Source of the DNA: Bifidobacterium breve
GTDB taxonomy: Bacteria > Actinomycetota > Thermoleophilia > Solirubrobacterales > Solirubrobacteraceae
Reading direction: 5' to 3'
Length of the DNA: 64,000 nt
NCBI GenBank assembly: GCA_945878865.1
Contig: CAMCUD010000008.1
Span: 86,317 to 150,316 of the forward strand
The position numbers and the translations under genes were made by a program. The first letter of the stretch is position 1. Each line of letters opens with the position of its first letter. The notes below the pieces were generated by a model. It made no database searches and had not been told where the DNA came from. It saw nothing but the letters and a program-made list of their open reading frames with translations. This document shows, piece after piece, positions 25,137-33,491 of the stretch.

Positions 25137-26774
25137 GTGGCCACCCGGTTGACCCCAGACCCGATGGATCCTTCCGGGGTGCCCGCTCCCGCGCGCCGCG
25201 GCGACCTCCAACAGGCGCCTCCCGCCACTCCCGTGTCGCACGGCGCGGTGGGAGCGGGCACCGTCCTTCCTCCTCCGCGCCCGGCGGGGGACCTCTTCGA
25301 GGGCGCGGCGTGGACCATGGTCAGCGGGCTGGCCGACACCGTCGCGCTGAGCACCGCGGTGCTCGCCGCCTGCCGCCTGGCCGGCGACGCCACACCGTCG
25401 ACGACCGCCGTCGGCCTGCTCGTCATCCTCGTCGCTGGGACCGTCCTGCGCATGGGCGCCCGCGGGATGTACGGCGCCCGGCCGGCCCGGATGCCGCTGA
25501 GCGACCAGCTCGTCCTCGTCTTCTCGTCCGTCGGCGGCGCCGCGCTGCTCGCGCTCGCCGCGGCATCGATCTCCGGCGCGGCCCGGGTCGACGTCCTCAC
25601 CGTCGCGTGGGGCTGGCTGGCCGCGGTGCTCGCGCTCACGGCGGGCCGCGCCGTGCTGTGGCTCGCCCGCCGGCACGCGCGCCGCCGGGGCCGCAGCGGC
25701 AAGCGCACGATCATCGTCGGCGCCGGCGAGATCGGCACGCAGCTGGCCGAGCGGCTCATCGACGCACCCGAGCTCGGCCTGATCCCGATCGGCTTCGTCG
25801 ACGGCAACCCGCTGCCCGCCCACCGGCTCGAGTCCCTTCCGCCGCTGCTGGGGCCGCCCGACCGGCTCGATCAGCTCGTCGTCGGCTCGGGCGCCGAGCA
25901 CGTCATCTTCGCCTTCACGCGGGAGCCCGACTCGGTCGTGCTCCCGCTGCTGCGTCGGTGCCAGCGCCTCGGCATCGAGGTCTCGGTCGTCCCGCGTCTC
26001 TTCGAGAACGTCAACGAGCGCCAGTGGGTCGAGCACGTCGGCGGCCTGCCGCTCGTCGAGCTCCGCCAGACCGACCCGCACGGCTGGCAGTTCCACGCCA
26101 AGCACACCTTCGACCGCCTCATCGCGGCGGTGCTCATCGTCGCGCTCGCGCCGATCCTCGTGCTCCTGGCGATCGGCGTGCGCGCGTCCTCCCCGGGCCC
26201 GATCCTGTTCCGTCAGCGCCGGATCGGCCGCGACGGGACGGAGTTCGACATCCTGAAGTTCCGCTCGATGCGCGTCGCGCCGAAGGAGACCGACCGCGTG
26301 TTCCGCGCGAAGGTGGCCCGCGCCGGCACCGCGCCCGGCGGCGTCGAGGGCCTCGATCGCCGCACCGCGTTCGGCGCGTTCATCCGCCGCACGTCGCTCG
26401 ACGAGCTCCCGCAGCTCTTCAACGTGCTCATGGGCCACATGAGCCTCGTCGGCCCGCGCCCCGAGCGCCCCGAGTTCGTCGAGATGTTCGGCGAGACGCT
26501 CAACCGCTACGACGACCGCCACCTCGTCAAGTCCGGGATCACCGGCTGGGCGCAGGTCCACGGGCTGCGCGGGCAGACCTCGCTGGCCGAGCGCGTCGAG
26601 TGGGACAACTGGTACATCCAGAACTGGTCGCTCTGGCTCGACCTCAAGATCCTGCTCCTCACGCCGATCGCGGTGCTGCGGGCTCCCGCCGAACCGCAGG
26701 CTCCCGACCCGACGGAGCCGCGCGACGCCGAGCCCGAACCCGCGACCCTGGAGGCCCGATGGAAGGCGAGCTGA
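25137..26774 (+). CDS. Exopolysaccharide polyprenyl-phosphate sugar transferase (second copy)
   Basis: 545 residues from GTG 25137; ATG 25164 is an alternative. An N-terminal proline-rich tail of ~50 residues precedes four membrane helices. Then come a nucleotide-binding region (KRTIIVGAGEIGTQLAERL) and the sugar-transferase domain: HTFDRLIAAVLIVALAPILV, GPILFRQRRIGRDG, FDILKFRSMR, RTSLDELPQLFNVLMGHMSL, VGPRPERPEFVE, KSGITGWAQVHGLRG and DNWYIQNWSLWLDLKIL. This C-terminus is of the WbaP/CpsE type. It initiates polymer synthesis on undecaprenyl phosphate. Its last 16 bp overlap the histidine kinase gene, which ties polymer initiation to signalling. Confidence 0.9.
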   Translation: MATRLTPDPMDPSGVPAPARRGDLQQAPPATPVSHGAVGAGTVLPPPRPAGDLFEGAAWTMVSGLADTVALSTAVLAACRLAGDATPSTTAVGLLVILVAGTVLRMGARGMYGARPARMPLSDQLVLVFSSVGGAALLALAAASISGAARVDVLTVAWGWLAAVLALTAGRAVLWLARRHARRRGRSGKRTIIVGAGEIGTQLAERLIDAPELGLIPIGFVDGNPLPAHRLESLPPLLGPPDRLDQLVVGSGAEHVIFAFTREPDSVVLPLLRRCQRLGIEVSVVPRLFENVNERQWVEHVGGLPLVELRQTDPHGWQFHAKHTFDRLIAAVLIVALAPILVLLAIGVRASSPGPILFRQRRIGRDGTEFDILKFRSMRVAPKETDRVFRAKVARAGTAPGGVEGLDRRTAFGAFIRRTSLDELPQLFNVLMGHMSLVGPRPERPEFVEMFGETLNRYDDRHLVKSGITGWAQVHGLRGQTSLAERVEWDNWYIQNWSLWLDLKILLLTPIAVLRAPAEPQAPDPTEPRDAEPEPATLEARWKAS

Positions 26775-28432
26775 TCGGTCTGATCGCCGTCGCGACCCTC
26801 GCGGTCGCGGCGATCGCCTCGCTGGTCTGGGCGCTCTCGGGCTGGCGGCGGGCGGATGTCCACGCGCGCGAGATGCTGCTCGGCGAGCGCGAGGCCGACC
26901 TGCAGTCGGCGCGCTACGAGGCCGCGCTCCAGCGCGACCGCGTCGAGGTGCTGCACCACGCCGCCGACCGCCTCACCGGCCGGCTCGACGACCAGAAGCT
27001 CGCCACCACGATCCTCGAGCTGCTTATCGACGCGCTGCGCGCTCCGGCGGGCACGCTGCACCTCGTGCGTGAGGGCGACGTCGCCTCCCCCGCCGTCGCG
27101 GCGCGCGGGCTGACCGCCGGCGCGCTGCCCACGGTCCGCCAGGGCGAGGGCACCGCCGGGCGCGCATGGCGCGACGGGCGCGCGGCGACCGGCGCGACGG
27201 GCACGAAGGTCGACGGCGACGGCGGCGCGACGTTCACCGACGAGGTCGCCCTGCCACTGCGCCACGGCGACATCACCCTCGGGGTCGCCCGCATCTACCT
27301 CTCCGACGGCCGCGGCGTCGCGGCCGGCCAGCTGCAGACCGCCGAGCGGATCGCCGCACTCGCCGCGCTCGCGCTCGCCCATCGCGAGCTGCGGGCGGCC
27401 GCGCTGCACGCCACGCGGGTCAACAGCGCGATGCTCGACGCGACGCCGGACGCGCTGGCGCTCCTGCACCGCGACGGCCAGGTCATCGTCGAGAACGAGC
27501 CGATGCGCGAGCTGCGCGCCGCCGGGGTCACGCTCGTCGCCGACCCGCACGCCGACGGCGAGCAGCGCGACGAGCTGCCGAACCCCACGGGCGACGGGAT
27601 GCTCCTGCGCTTCAGCACGCCCGTGCAGGACGAAACGGGGAGCCCGCTCGGGCGCATCGTCGTGCTGCGCGACATCACGGGCGAGCGCGAGTCCGAGCGG
27701 TTGAAGGACGAGTTCTTCGCGCTTGTCAGCCACGAGCTGCGCACCCCGCTGACGTCGATCATCGGCTACCTCGACCTCGTCCTCGACGACGGCGAGGGTC
27801 TCGACGCCGACACCCAGCGCTTCCTCGAGGTCGTCCAGCGCAACGCGCGGCGCCTGCTGCGCCTCGTCGGCGACCTCCTGTTCGTCGCCCAGGTCGAGGC
27901 GCGGCAGCTCTCGCTCGAGCAGACCCAGGTCGACCTCGGCCAGATCGCCGCCGAGGCTGTCGAGGCCGCCCGGCCCCGCGCGGAGAACAACGGGGTCGAG
28001 CTCATCCTCAGCGCCGAGCCGGCGCGGCCGCTGACCGGCGACCGCGACCGGTTCGGCCAGATGCTCGACAACCTCATCGGCAACGCGGTGAAGTTCTCGC
28101 CCGACGGCGGCCGCGTGGAGGTCTACCTCTCCGACGAGGGCGGCGACGCGATCCTCGAGGTCCGCGACACCGGCATGGGCATTCCGCCGGAGGATCTCGG
28201 GCGCCTGTTCGAGCGGTTCTTCCGCAGCTCGGACGCGACGCGCCGAGCGGTCCCCGGCGTCGGCCTGGGGCTCACGATCGTCAAGGCGATCGTCGACGCC
28301 CACCACGGCGAGATCGAGGTCACCTCCGACCCGCGCCACGGCACGACGTTCCGGATCACGCTGCCGTACCGGAGCCGGCCGGAGCTCGATCTCGACAGCG
28401 ATCCGCCGCAGCCGCTCGAGCTGCCGCGCTGA
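26759..28432 (+). CDS. Membrane-tethered GAF-PAS sensor histidine kinase
   Basis: 557 residues from ATG 26759, with GGAGG 4 nt upstream and inside the preceding transferase gene. One N-terminal membrane helix (LIGLIAVATLAVAAIASLVW) is followed by a coiled coil, a GAF-like domain (about 70-210), a PAS-like domain (MLDATPDALALLHRDGQVI) and the kinase core. The H-box is FFALVSHELRTPLTSIIGYL with His325, the N-box LDNLIGNAVKFSPDGG, the G1 box VRDTGMGIPPEDL and the G2 box GVGLGLTIVKAIV. It is convergent with a PhoB-like regulator whose stop is 6 bp away, so the pair probably form a two-component system. The signal is unknown and may be cytosolic (GAF). Confidence 0.92.
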   Translation: MEGELIGLIAVATLAVAAIASLVWALSGWRRADVHAREMLLGEREADLQSARYEAALQRDRVEVLHHAADRLTGRLDDQKLATTILELLIDALRAPAGTLHLVREGDVASPAVAARGLTAGALPTVRQGEGTAGRAWRDGRAATGATGTKVDGDGGATFTDEVALPLRHGDITLGVARIYLSDGRGVAAGQLQTAERIAALAALALAHRELRAAALHATRVNSAMLDATPDALALLHRDGQVIVENEPMRELRAAGVTLVADPHADGEQRDELPNPTGDGMLLRFSTPVQDETGSPLGRIVVLRDITGERESERLKDEFFALVSHELRTPLTSIIGYLDLVLDDGEGLDADTQRFLEVVQRNARRLLRLVGDLLFVAQVEARQLSLEQTQVDLGQIAAEAVEAARPRAENNGVELILSAEPARPLTGDRDRFGQMLDNLIGNAVKFSPDGGRVEVYLSDEGGDAILEVRDTGMGIPPEDLGRLFERFFRSSDATRRAVPGVGLGLTIVKAIVDAHHGEIEVTSDPRHGTTFRITLPYRSRPELDLDSDPPQPLELPR

Positions 28433-28438
28433 CCGCGC

Positions 28439-29134
28439 TCAGGCCGGCCGGTACCGGTACCCGAACCCGCGCACGGTCTCGATCGGGACCGTCTCCCCGT
28501 CGGTGAGCGCGCTCTCGAGCTTGCGGCGCAGGTAGCCGACGTAGAGCTTGACCTGGTCGGGCGCGACGGCGGTGCTGTCGCCCCACACGAGATCGAGCAG
28601 CTGGTCGCGGCTGAGCACCTGGTCGGGGTTGCGCACGAACGCGAGCAGGAGGCGGAACTCCAGGGGCGTGAGCTGCACCGTCGTCCCGTGCACGGCGACC
28701 GACGCGTTCGCGACGTCGACGGTGAGCAGGTCGTCCTCGTAGGTCTCGCGCTCGGGGGGACGCTGCGCGACGGCCCGGCGCAGCAGCGCGTTGATGCGCG
28801 CCAGCAGCTCCTGCCGGCCGAAGGGCTTCGTGACGTAGTCGTCGGCGCCGCCCTGCAGCCCGCGGACCTTCTCGAGCTCCGCGTTGGCGGCGGTGAGCAT
28901 GACGACCGGGACGTCGGTCAGGTCGCGGACGCGTTCGAGCGTCTGCCAGCCGTCCATGTCGGGCATCGTGACGTCGAGCAGGATGATGTCCGGCCGCGCG
29001 TCGTAGAGGATGCGCAGCGCCTCGCGGCCGTCACGCGCCTCGCGGACGAGACAGCCGGCCCGCTCGAGCATCTCCCGCAGCAGACCACGAACATCGGGGT
29101 CGTCGTCGACGACGAGCACGCGGGCATCCTTCAT
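28439..29134 (-). CDS. OmpR/PhoB-family response regulator
   Basis: 231 residues from ATG 29134. The receiver domain is intact: acidic pocket VVDDDPD, phospho-acceptor Asp54 in ILLDVTMPDMDG, Thr in VVMLTAANAE and Lys in YVTKPFG. The winged-helix domain (about 130-231) has TVQLTPLEFRLLLAFVRN, VLSRDQLLDLVWG, VKLYVGYLRRKL and ETVRGFGYRYRP. It lies tail to tail with the histidine kinase, the likely cognate. Targets are not shown, but the exopolysaccharide genes next door are the obvious candidates. Confidence 0.94.
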   Translation of the reverse strand: MKDARVLVVDDDPDVRGLLREMLERAGCLVREARDGREALRILYDARPDIILLDVTMPDMDGWQTLERVRDLTDVPVVMLTAANAELEKVRGLQGGADDYVTKPFGRQELLARINALLRRAVAQRPPERETYEDDLLTVDVANASVAVHGTTVQLTPLEFRLLLAFVRNPDQVLSRDQLLDLVWGDSTAVAPDQVKLYVGYLRRKLESALTDGETVPIETVRGFGYRYRPA

Positions 29135-29195
29135 ACGCGGTTCATACCAGGTGGCTCCGTCGGTCACGCCACGCCGGGGAACGCTGTCGGACACC

Positions 29196-29570
29196 ATGGC
29201 CCGGATCTCCGTGAGCGAACCTCATCTCGAGACGCGCGAGCTGCTCAGGCGGCTCGTCGTGCGGCTCGGGCACGAGCTGGTCGACGCCGACGCGGACGTC
29301 ATTCTCGTCGAGGACGTCGAGGACGGGCCGGGCGCGGTGGGGCTCGCGCGCCAGGCCTCCCCGGACGCCCGCGTGATCGTCTGCTCGATCCTCCAGCACG
29401 ACCGGGCCGCGCTCGATGCCGTCGGCGCGGATGCGTTCCTGCTCAAGCCGCTCGGCCTGGCCGAGCTGCGATCGGCGATCGACGACGTTCAGGCCTGCGA
29501 CCAGCTGGCCGGCGGCGCGGCGAGCATCTCGCGCAGCCTCCCGGGCGCCAGCGGCCGCGCGAAGTGGTAG
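29196..29570 (+). CDS. Degenerate receiver-domain protein (pseudo-receiver)
   Basis: 124 residues. Length and secondary structure fit a stand-alone CheY-like receiver: ARISVSEPHLETRELLRRLV, DADVILVEDVED, ARVIVCSILQHD, and the conserved ADAFLLKPLG with its Lys. The N-terminal acidic pair is replaced by SEPH, and the phospho-acceptor region reads LVEDVED, so the Asp may be replaced by Glu. It therefore may not be phosphorylated, or may mimic the phosphorylated state. Its last 82 bp overlap, antisense, the 3' end of the GGDEF-EAL gene. The ATG has no evident ribosome-binding site. Divergent from the PhoB-like regulator by 61 bp. Confidence 0.6.
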   Translation: MARISVSEPHLETRELLRRLVVRLGHELVDADADVILVEDVEDGPGAVGLARQASPDARVIVCSILQHDRAALDAVGADAFLLKPLGLAELRSAIDDVQACDQLAGGAASISRSLPGASGRAKW

Positions 29571-30901
29571 CCCTGCCCCTGCGCGCAGCGCAGCGCTGAA
29601 AGCCGCCGCAGCTGACGCGAGCTCTCCACGCCCTCGGCGACCACGGTCAGGCCGAGCGCCGTCGCCATGTGGATGATCGCGGCGACCAGGAGCGCGTCCT
29701 CGCCCTCGTCGGCCAGGCCGAGGGACGCGACGAACGACCGGTCGACCTTGATCGCGTCGAACCGCAGGCGCTTGAGCTGCGCCAGCGACGCGTACCCGGT
29801 GCCGAAATCGTCGAGGACGAGTCGCACGCCGAGCGCGCGCAGCTGCGCGAGGCCCTCCTCGGCAGCCTCCTCGTGTCCCTCGTCCACGAGCGCGCTCTCG
29901 GTGATCTCCAGCGCGAGCAGGTGCGGCGGCAGGCCGGTCTCCTCCAGCACCTCCGTCACGGTCGCGATGAGCGTGTCCGGGCGGCTGAGCTGGCGCGCCG
30001 AGAGGTTGACCGCGAGCTCGAGCTCGCGGGTCGAGGGGTCCTCGGCCCGCAGCGCCGCGACCTCCGCGGCCGCGTGCCGGAGCACCCACGCGCCCACCCG
30101 CCGGATGAGCCCGGACTCCTCGGCGATGTCGACGAACTGGTCCGGGCCGACGAGGCCGAGCCGCGGATGGTCCCAGCGCACGAGCGCCTCGACGCCGACG
30201 ATCCGCCCTTCGCGCAGGCCGATAATCGGCTGGTACTCCAGGCGGAGCTCGTCGCGCTCGACGGCGGTGCGCAGCTCGTTCTCGATCTGGAGCCGGTCGA
30301 CGAGCCGCGAGCGCATCTCGGCGTCGAAGATCTCGTGGCGCATCCCGCCCCGCCGCTTGGCGCGGTCGAGCGCGCTGTTCGCGTCGGCGAGGAGGTCGCC
30401 GGGGCGGCGGTGGCCGTCGTGGGCGAGGGCGACGCCCGCGCTGACGCTCAAGACGAACTCCCGGTCGCCCGTGCTCATCGGCTCGTCGAGTGCGGTCAGC
30501 AGCCGCGTCGCGACGTCGTGGACCGCGCGCTCGGACTCCAGCTGGACGCAGAGGACGGCGAACTCGTCGGCCCCCACCCGGGCGAGCGTGTCGCCTGGGC
30601 GCAGGACCGCCCGCAGCCGACGGGAGAGCTCGACAAGCGCCGCGTCGCCGCCCTCGCTGCCGAGCCAGTCGTTCAGGCGCCCGAACCGGTCGACGTCGAT
30701 CTGGATGACGGCGGTCACCGACGGGTGGCGCAGCGCCATCGCCAGGGCGTGGTCGAGGCGGTCGAGCAGCAGCTCGCGGTTCGGCAGGCCCGTCAGCGGG
30801 TCGTACATACCCTGCCGGTGCAGGGCCCGTTCGAGGTCGGCGATCCGCCGTTCGCGGGCGCGCAGCGCAGCGCGCAGGAGCTGGAGCTCGTCCTCGGTCA
30901 C
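29489..30901 (-). CDS. GGDEF-EAL protein (cyclic di-GMP turnover)
   Basis: About 470 residues from GTG 30901; ATG 30982 would extend it by 27. A short coiled coil (LLRAALRARERRIADLERAL) precedes a GGDEF domain (about 30-200) whose signature is GADEF in TLARVGADEFAVLC, an altered motif that may lower cyclase activity. The EAL domain (about 215-460) looks active: VGVEALVRWDHP, AVNLSARQL, LEITESALVDE, LDDFGTGYASLAQL, IKVDRSFV and VVAEGVES. So it is most likely a c-di-GMP phosphodiesterase with GTP-sensing GGDEF. It lacks membrane segments. Its neighbours are exopolysaccharide genes, a process usually c-di-GMP controlled. Confidence 0.9.
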   Translation of the reverse strand: MTEDELQLLRAALRARERRIADLERALHRQGMYDPLTGLPNRELLLDRLDHALAMALRHPSVTAVIQIDVDRFGRLNDWLGSEGGDAALVELSRRLRAVLRPGDTLARVGADEFAVLCVQLESERAVHDVATRLLTALDEPMSTGDREFVLSVSAGVALAHDGHRRPGDLLADANSALDRAKRRGGMRHEIFDAEMRSRLVDRLQIENELRTAVERDELRLEYQPIIGLREGRIVGVEALVRWDHPRLGLVGPDQFVDIAEESGLIRRVGAWVLRHAAAEVAALRAEDPSTRELELAVNLSARQLSRPDTLIATVTEVLEETGLPPHLLALEITESALVDEGHEEAAEEGLAQLRALGVRLVLDDFGTGYASLAQLKRLRFDAIKVDRSFVASLGLADEGEDALLVAAIIHMATALGLTVVAEGVESSRQLRRLSALRCAQGQGYHFARPLAPGRLREMLAAPPASWSQA

Positions 30902-31063
30902 CGGCCGCTCACTCCGCGGCCAGGCACGATCGGCTCGCCCGGAGGGGCGAGCGGAGCAGGCGGCGACGGCGGTCCCATCCATGGCACACAGCCACGGTTC
31001 GCCGCCATCCCCGCCAACCCTGCGAAATCCCGCGTGCGCTCGGACACACGGGTTCGTGGTGTG

Positions 31064-31789
31064 TCAGGTTGTCTCGGCTATCTGCTGGCGCTCGACCGCA
31101 GAGCAGACGATCTCGCAGGCCTGATCGAGGTCGTCGGTGACGATGACCCGGTCGAGATCCCGCTCGGAGATCCGGTGGTAGCCGACGAGCTCGCGGCGCA
31201 TCCAGTGCACGAGCCCGCCCCAGTGCGACGCGCCGACGAGGACGACCGGGAAGTCCTTGATCTTGCCGGTCTGGATGAGCGTGAGGCACTCGAAGAGCTC
31301 GTCGAGCGTGCCGTAGCCGCCCGGGAGCGCGAGGTACGCGCTGGCGTACCGCACGAACATGACCTTGCGGCAGAAGAAGTAGTGGAAGTGGACCTCGAGA
31401 TCGACGAAGCGGTTGACGCGCTCCTCGGCCGGCAGATCGATCGTCAGCCCCACCGAGAGCGCGCCGACCTCCCGCGCGCCCTTGTTCGCCGCCTCCATCG
31501 CGCCGGGACCGCCGCCGGTGATGACCGCCAGGCCGGCCTCGCCGAGCTTGCGCCCCAGCTCGACGCCGGCGCGGTACTCGGGATGGTCGGCGGGGGTCCG
31601 CGCCGAGCCGAACACCGAGGCGGCCGGGCTGACGTGGCGCAGCGCCTCGAAGCCGTGGCGCAACTCGGCCTGCATCCGGTCGACGCGCTGGTCATCCGTC
31701 AGCTCGCTGATGACGCGCAGCTCTTCCGCGCGGATGACCTCCTCGTCGGGGGTCTTGGGGTGGCGGGGCGGTTGCGGGTCGGCAGCCAT
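31064..31789 (-). CDS. LOG-family nucleotide phosphoribohydrolase
   Basis: 241 residues. The LOG (lysine decarboxylase-like) signatures are present: AVITGGGPGAMEAANKGARE and LPGGYGTLDELFECLTLIQ (PGGxGTxxE). The family hydrolyses N-glycosidic bonds of nucleotide monophosphates, including cytokinin riboside phosphates. It follows the M20 peptidase gene by 3 bp and so belongs to its operon. The GGDEF-EAL gene starts about 160 bp downstream on the same strand. Confidence 0.9.
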   Translation of the reverse strand: MAADPQPPRHPKTPDEEVIRAEELRVISELTDDQRVDRMQAELRHGFEALRHVSPAASVFGSARTPADHPEYRAGVELGRKLGEAGLAVITGGGPGAMEAANKGAREVGALSVGLTIDLPAEERVNRFVDLEVHFHYFFCRKVMFVRYASAYLALPGGYGTLDELFECLTLIQTGKIKDFPVVLVGASHWGGLVHWMRRELVGYHRISERDLDRVIVTDDLDQACEIVCSAVERQQIAETT

Positions 31790-31792
31790 CGG

Positions 31793-32923
31793 TCAGCCGC
31801 CCAGCGCCGCGTCGGCGATGGCGAGCGCGACGCCGGCGCGCTCGGGCAGTGACGAGGCCAGGACGTGCTCGTGCGGCGCGTGCGCGCCGCCGCCGCGCGG
31901 GCCGAGCCCGTCGACGGTCTGGCCGATGCTCGCGGCGAAGTGGCTGGCGTCGCTTGCCCCGCCACGCTCGGCGGCGACGATCGGCCGGCCCAGCCGCTCA
32001 GCCGCGCGGGCGAGCAGCGGCGCGGCGGCCTCCCGCGCGTCCATGCCGGGCCAGCGGCGCAGGATCTCCGCCTCGAGCGTCGCCCCGCCGACCTCCGCCG
32101 GGACCGTGTCGACCACGCCCTCGATCGCGTCGAGGTGGTCCGCGCGCAGGTCGCAGATGAGCTCGCCGGCCGCGGGGACGACGTTGAACGCGTCGCCGCT
32201 GCGCAGGATCGTCGGGACGGCGGTGAGCCGGTCGGGACCCTGCGGGGCGTGATTGGCCGCCACGGCCTGCGCCGCCGCGGCGAGCGCCAGCAGCGCGTTG
32301 CGCCCGTCGTCCGGCGACGCCCCCGAGTGGGCGGACTTCCCGTGGGCGCGCACCCGCACCGTCCCGGCCGCCTTGCGGCGGACGATGACGGCGTCGTCGC
32401 CGTTGGCGTCGTGCTCGCCGGCTTCGAAGCAGAGGCACGCGTCGTAGCCGGTGAAGCGCGCGGTGTGCGTGAACGGCTGCGTCCGCCATTCCTCGTCGAC
32501 GACGAGCAGCAGGTCCGCCGCGGCGAACTCCGCGCGGCGCTCGAGCAGCGCGCGCTGCAGCCCCAGCGCGAGAACGACGCCGCCCTTCATGTCGACGGTG
32601 CCCGAGCCGTTGAGGCGATCACCGGCGACCTCGAGCGTCCGGTGGTGCTCGTGGCCGATCACGGTGTCGAGGTGGCCGAGCAGCAGCAGCCGCCGCGCGC
32701 CGGTGCCCGGGAGTCGCAGAAGCAGGTCGGGGGCGTGGCGCGGGGTCGAGCACGGCAGCCGTACGACCTCGGCCTCGGTCGGCGCCAGCGCGGCCGCGAT
32801 CGCGATCGCCTCCTCCGCCCCGGGCACGTCGCCCGACGGCGACGACACGCCGACGAGCGCCTCGAGGTCGCGGAAGGCGCGCTGGGCAATCCTGGCGCTC
32901 TGCTGTTCGATCCACTGGGACAC
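31793..32923 (-). CDS. M20-family zinc peptidase/deacylase
   Basis: 376 residues from GTG 32923, chosen because AGAAGGGG lies 5 nt upstream. M20 motifs are LLLLGHLDTVIG (first metal His and Asp), NGSGTVDMKGGVVLAL (bridging Asp), LLVVDEEWRTQ (catalytic and metal Glu) and a C-terminal PHEHVLASSL His. A lid domain with VRVRAHGKSAHSG sits in the middle. The closest types are glutamate carboxypeptidase/ArgE-DapE-like enzymes that remove an amino acid or acyl group; the substrate is not determined. It leads an operon with the LOG gene and is divergent from the peroxiredoxin gene. Confidence 0.88.
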   Translation of the reverse strand: MSQWIEQQSARIAQRAFRDLEALVGVSSPSGDVPGAEEAIAIAAALAPTEAEVVRLPCSTPRHAPDLLLRLPGTGARRLLLLGHLDTVIGHEHHRTLEVAGDRLNGSGTVDMKGGVVLALGLQRALLERRAEFAAADLLLVVDEEWRTQPFTHTARFTGYDACLCFEAGEHDANGDDAVIVRRKAAGTVRVRAHGKSAHSGASPDDGRNALLALAAAAQAVAANHAPQGPDRLTAVPTILRSGDAFNVVPAAGELICDLRADHLDAIEGVVDTVPAEVGGATLEAEILRRWPGMDAREAAAPLLARAAERLGRPIVAAERGGASDASHFAASIGQTVDGLGPRGGGAHAPHEHVLASSLPERAGVALAIADAALGG

Positions 32924-32940
32924 GACCACCCCTTCTATCG

Positions 32941-32990
32941 CACACGGTGTGTTGCGAGGTGAACCGAAGGCCCCGGGGAAGCCGTATGGT
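32941..32990 (+). promoter_or_regulatory. Palindrome and leaderless -10 before the peroxiredoxin gene
   Basis: CACACGGTGTG (32941-32951) is a perfect 11-bp palindrome in the gap between the divergent M20 and peroxiredoxin genes. TATGGT (32985-32990) lies 6 nt before ATG 32997. The downstream TetR gene product is a possible ligand-controlled binder; this is a guess. Confidence 0.4.
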
Positions 32991-32996
32991 GGAGCG

Positions 32997-33476
32997 ATGC
33001 CACGCGCGCCACAGATCGGCGATCCCGCCCCTGACTTCGAGCTGGAGGGCACGGAAGGCACCTTCCGGCTCTCCGAGCACCGCGGCCGGCCCGTCGTGCT
33101 CCTCTTCTATCCCGGCGACGAGACGCCGGTGTGCACCAAGCAGTTCTGCTCCTACCGCGACCGCGGCGCGGAGCTCTCCGCGCTCGACGCCGTCGTCGTC
33201 GGGATCTCCGCGCAGGATGTGCGCTCCCACCAGAAGTTCAAGGAGCACCACAACCTCAACGTGCCGCTGCTCGCCGACACCGAGCGCACCGTGGCGCAGT
33301 CCTACGGCGTGAGCGCGCCGGTGATGGGCACGCGCCGCGCGGTGATCGTGGTCGACGCCGAGGGCAAGATCGCTCACCGCAAGGTGCACGTGCTCGGCCT
33401 CTCGTTCGCGACGGTCGACGAGATCTCGAAGGTCCTCGCGGACCTTCCCGCGCGCGACACCGTCTCGTCCCGCTGA
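32997..33476 (+). CDS. bcp: Peroxiredoxin Q/BCP
   Basis: 159 residues. It is a thiol peroxidase of the bacterioferritin-comigratory-protein class: IGDPAPDFELEGTEGTFRLS, then VLLFYPGDETPVCTKQFC with peroxidatic Cys46 and resolving Cys51 (C-x4-C, the PrxQ atypical two-Cys spacing). It reduces H2O2 and organic peroxides with thioredoxin as electron donor. TATGGT 6 nt upstream of the ATG indicates a leaderless message. A TetR regulator follows 15 bp later and is probably co-transcribed. Confidence 0.95.
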   Translation: MPRAPQIGDPAPDFELEGTEGTFRLSEHRGRPVVLLFYPGDETPVCTKQFCSYRDRGAELSALDAVVVGISAQDVRSHQKFKEHHNLNVPLLADTERTVAQSYGVSAPVMGTRRAVIVVDAEGKIAHRKVHVLGLSFATVDEISKVLADLPARDTVSSR

Positions 33477-33491
33477 TATCCGTTCGCGCCG

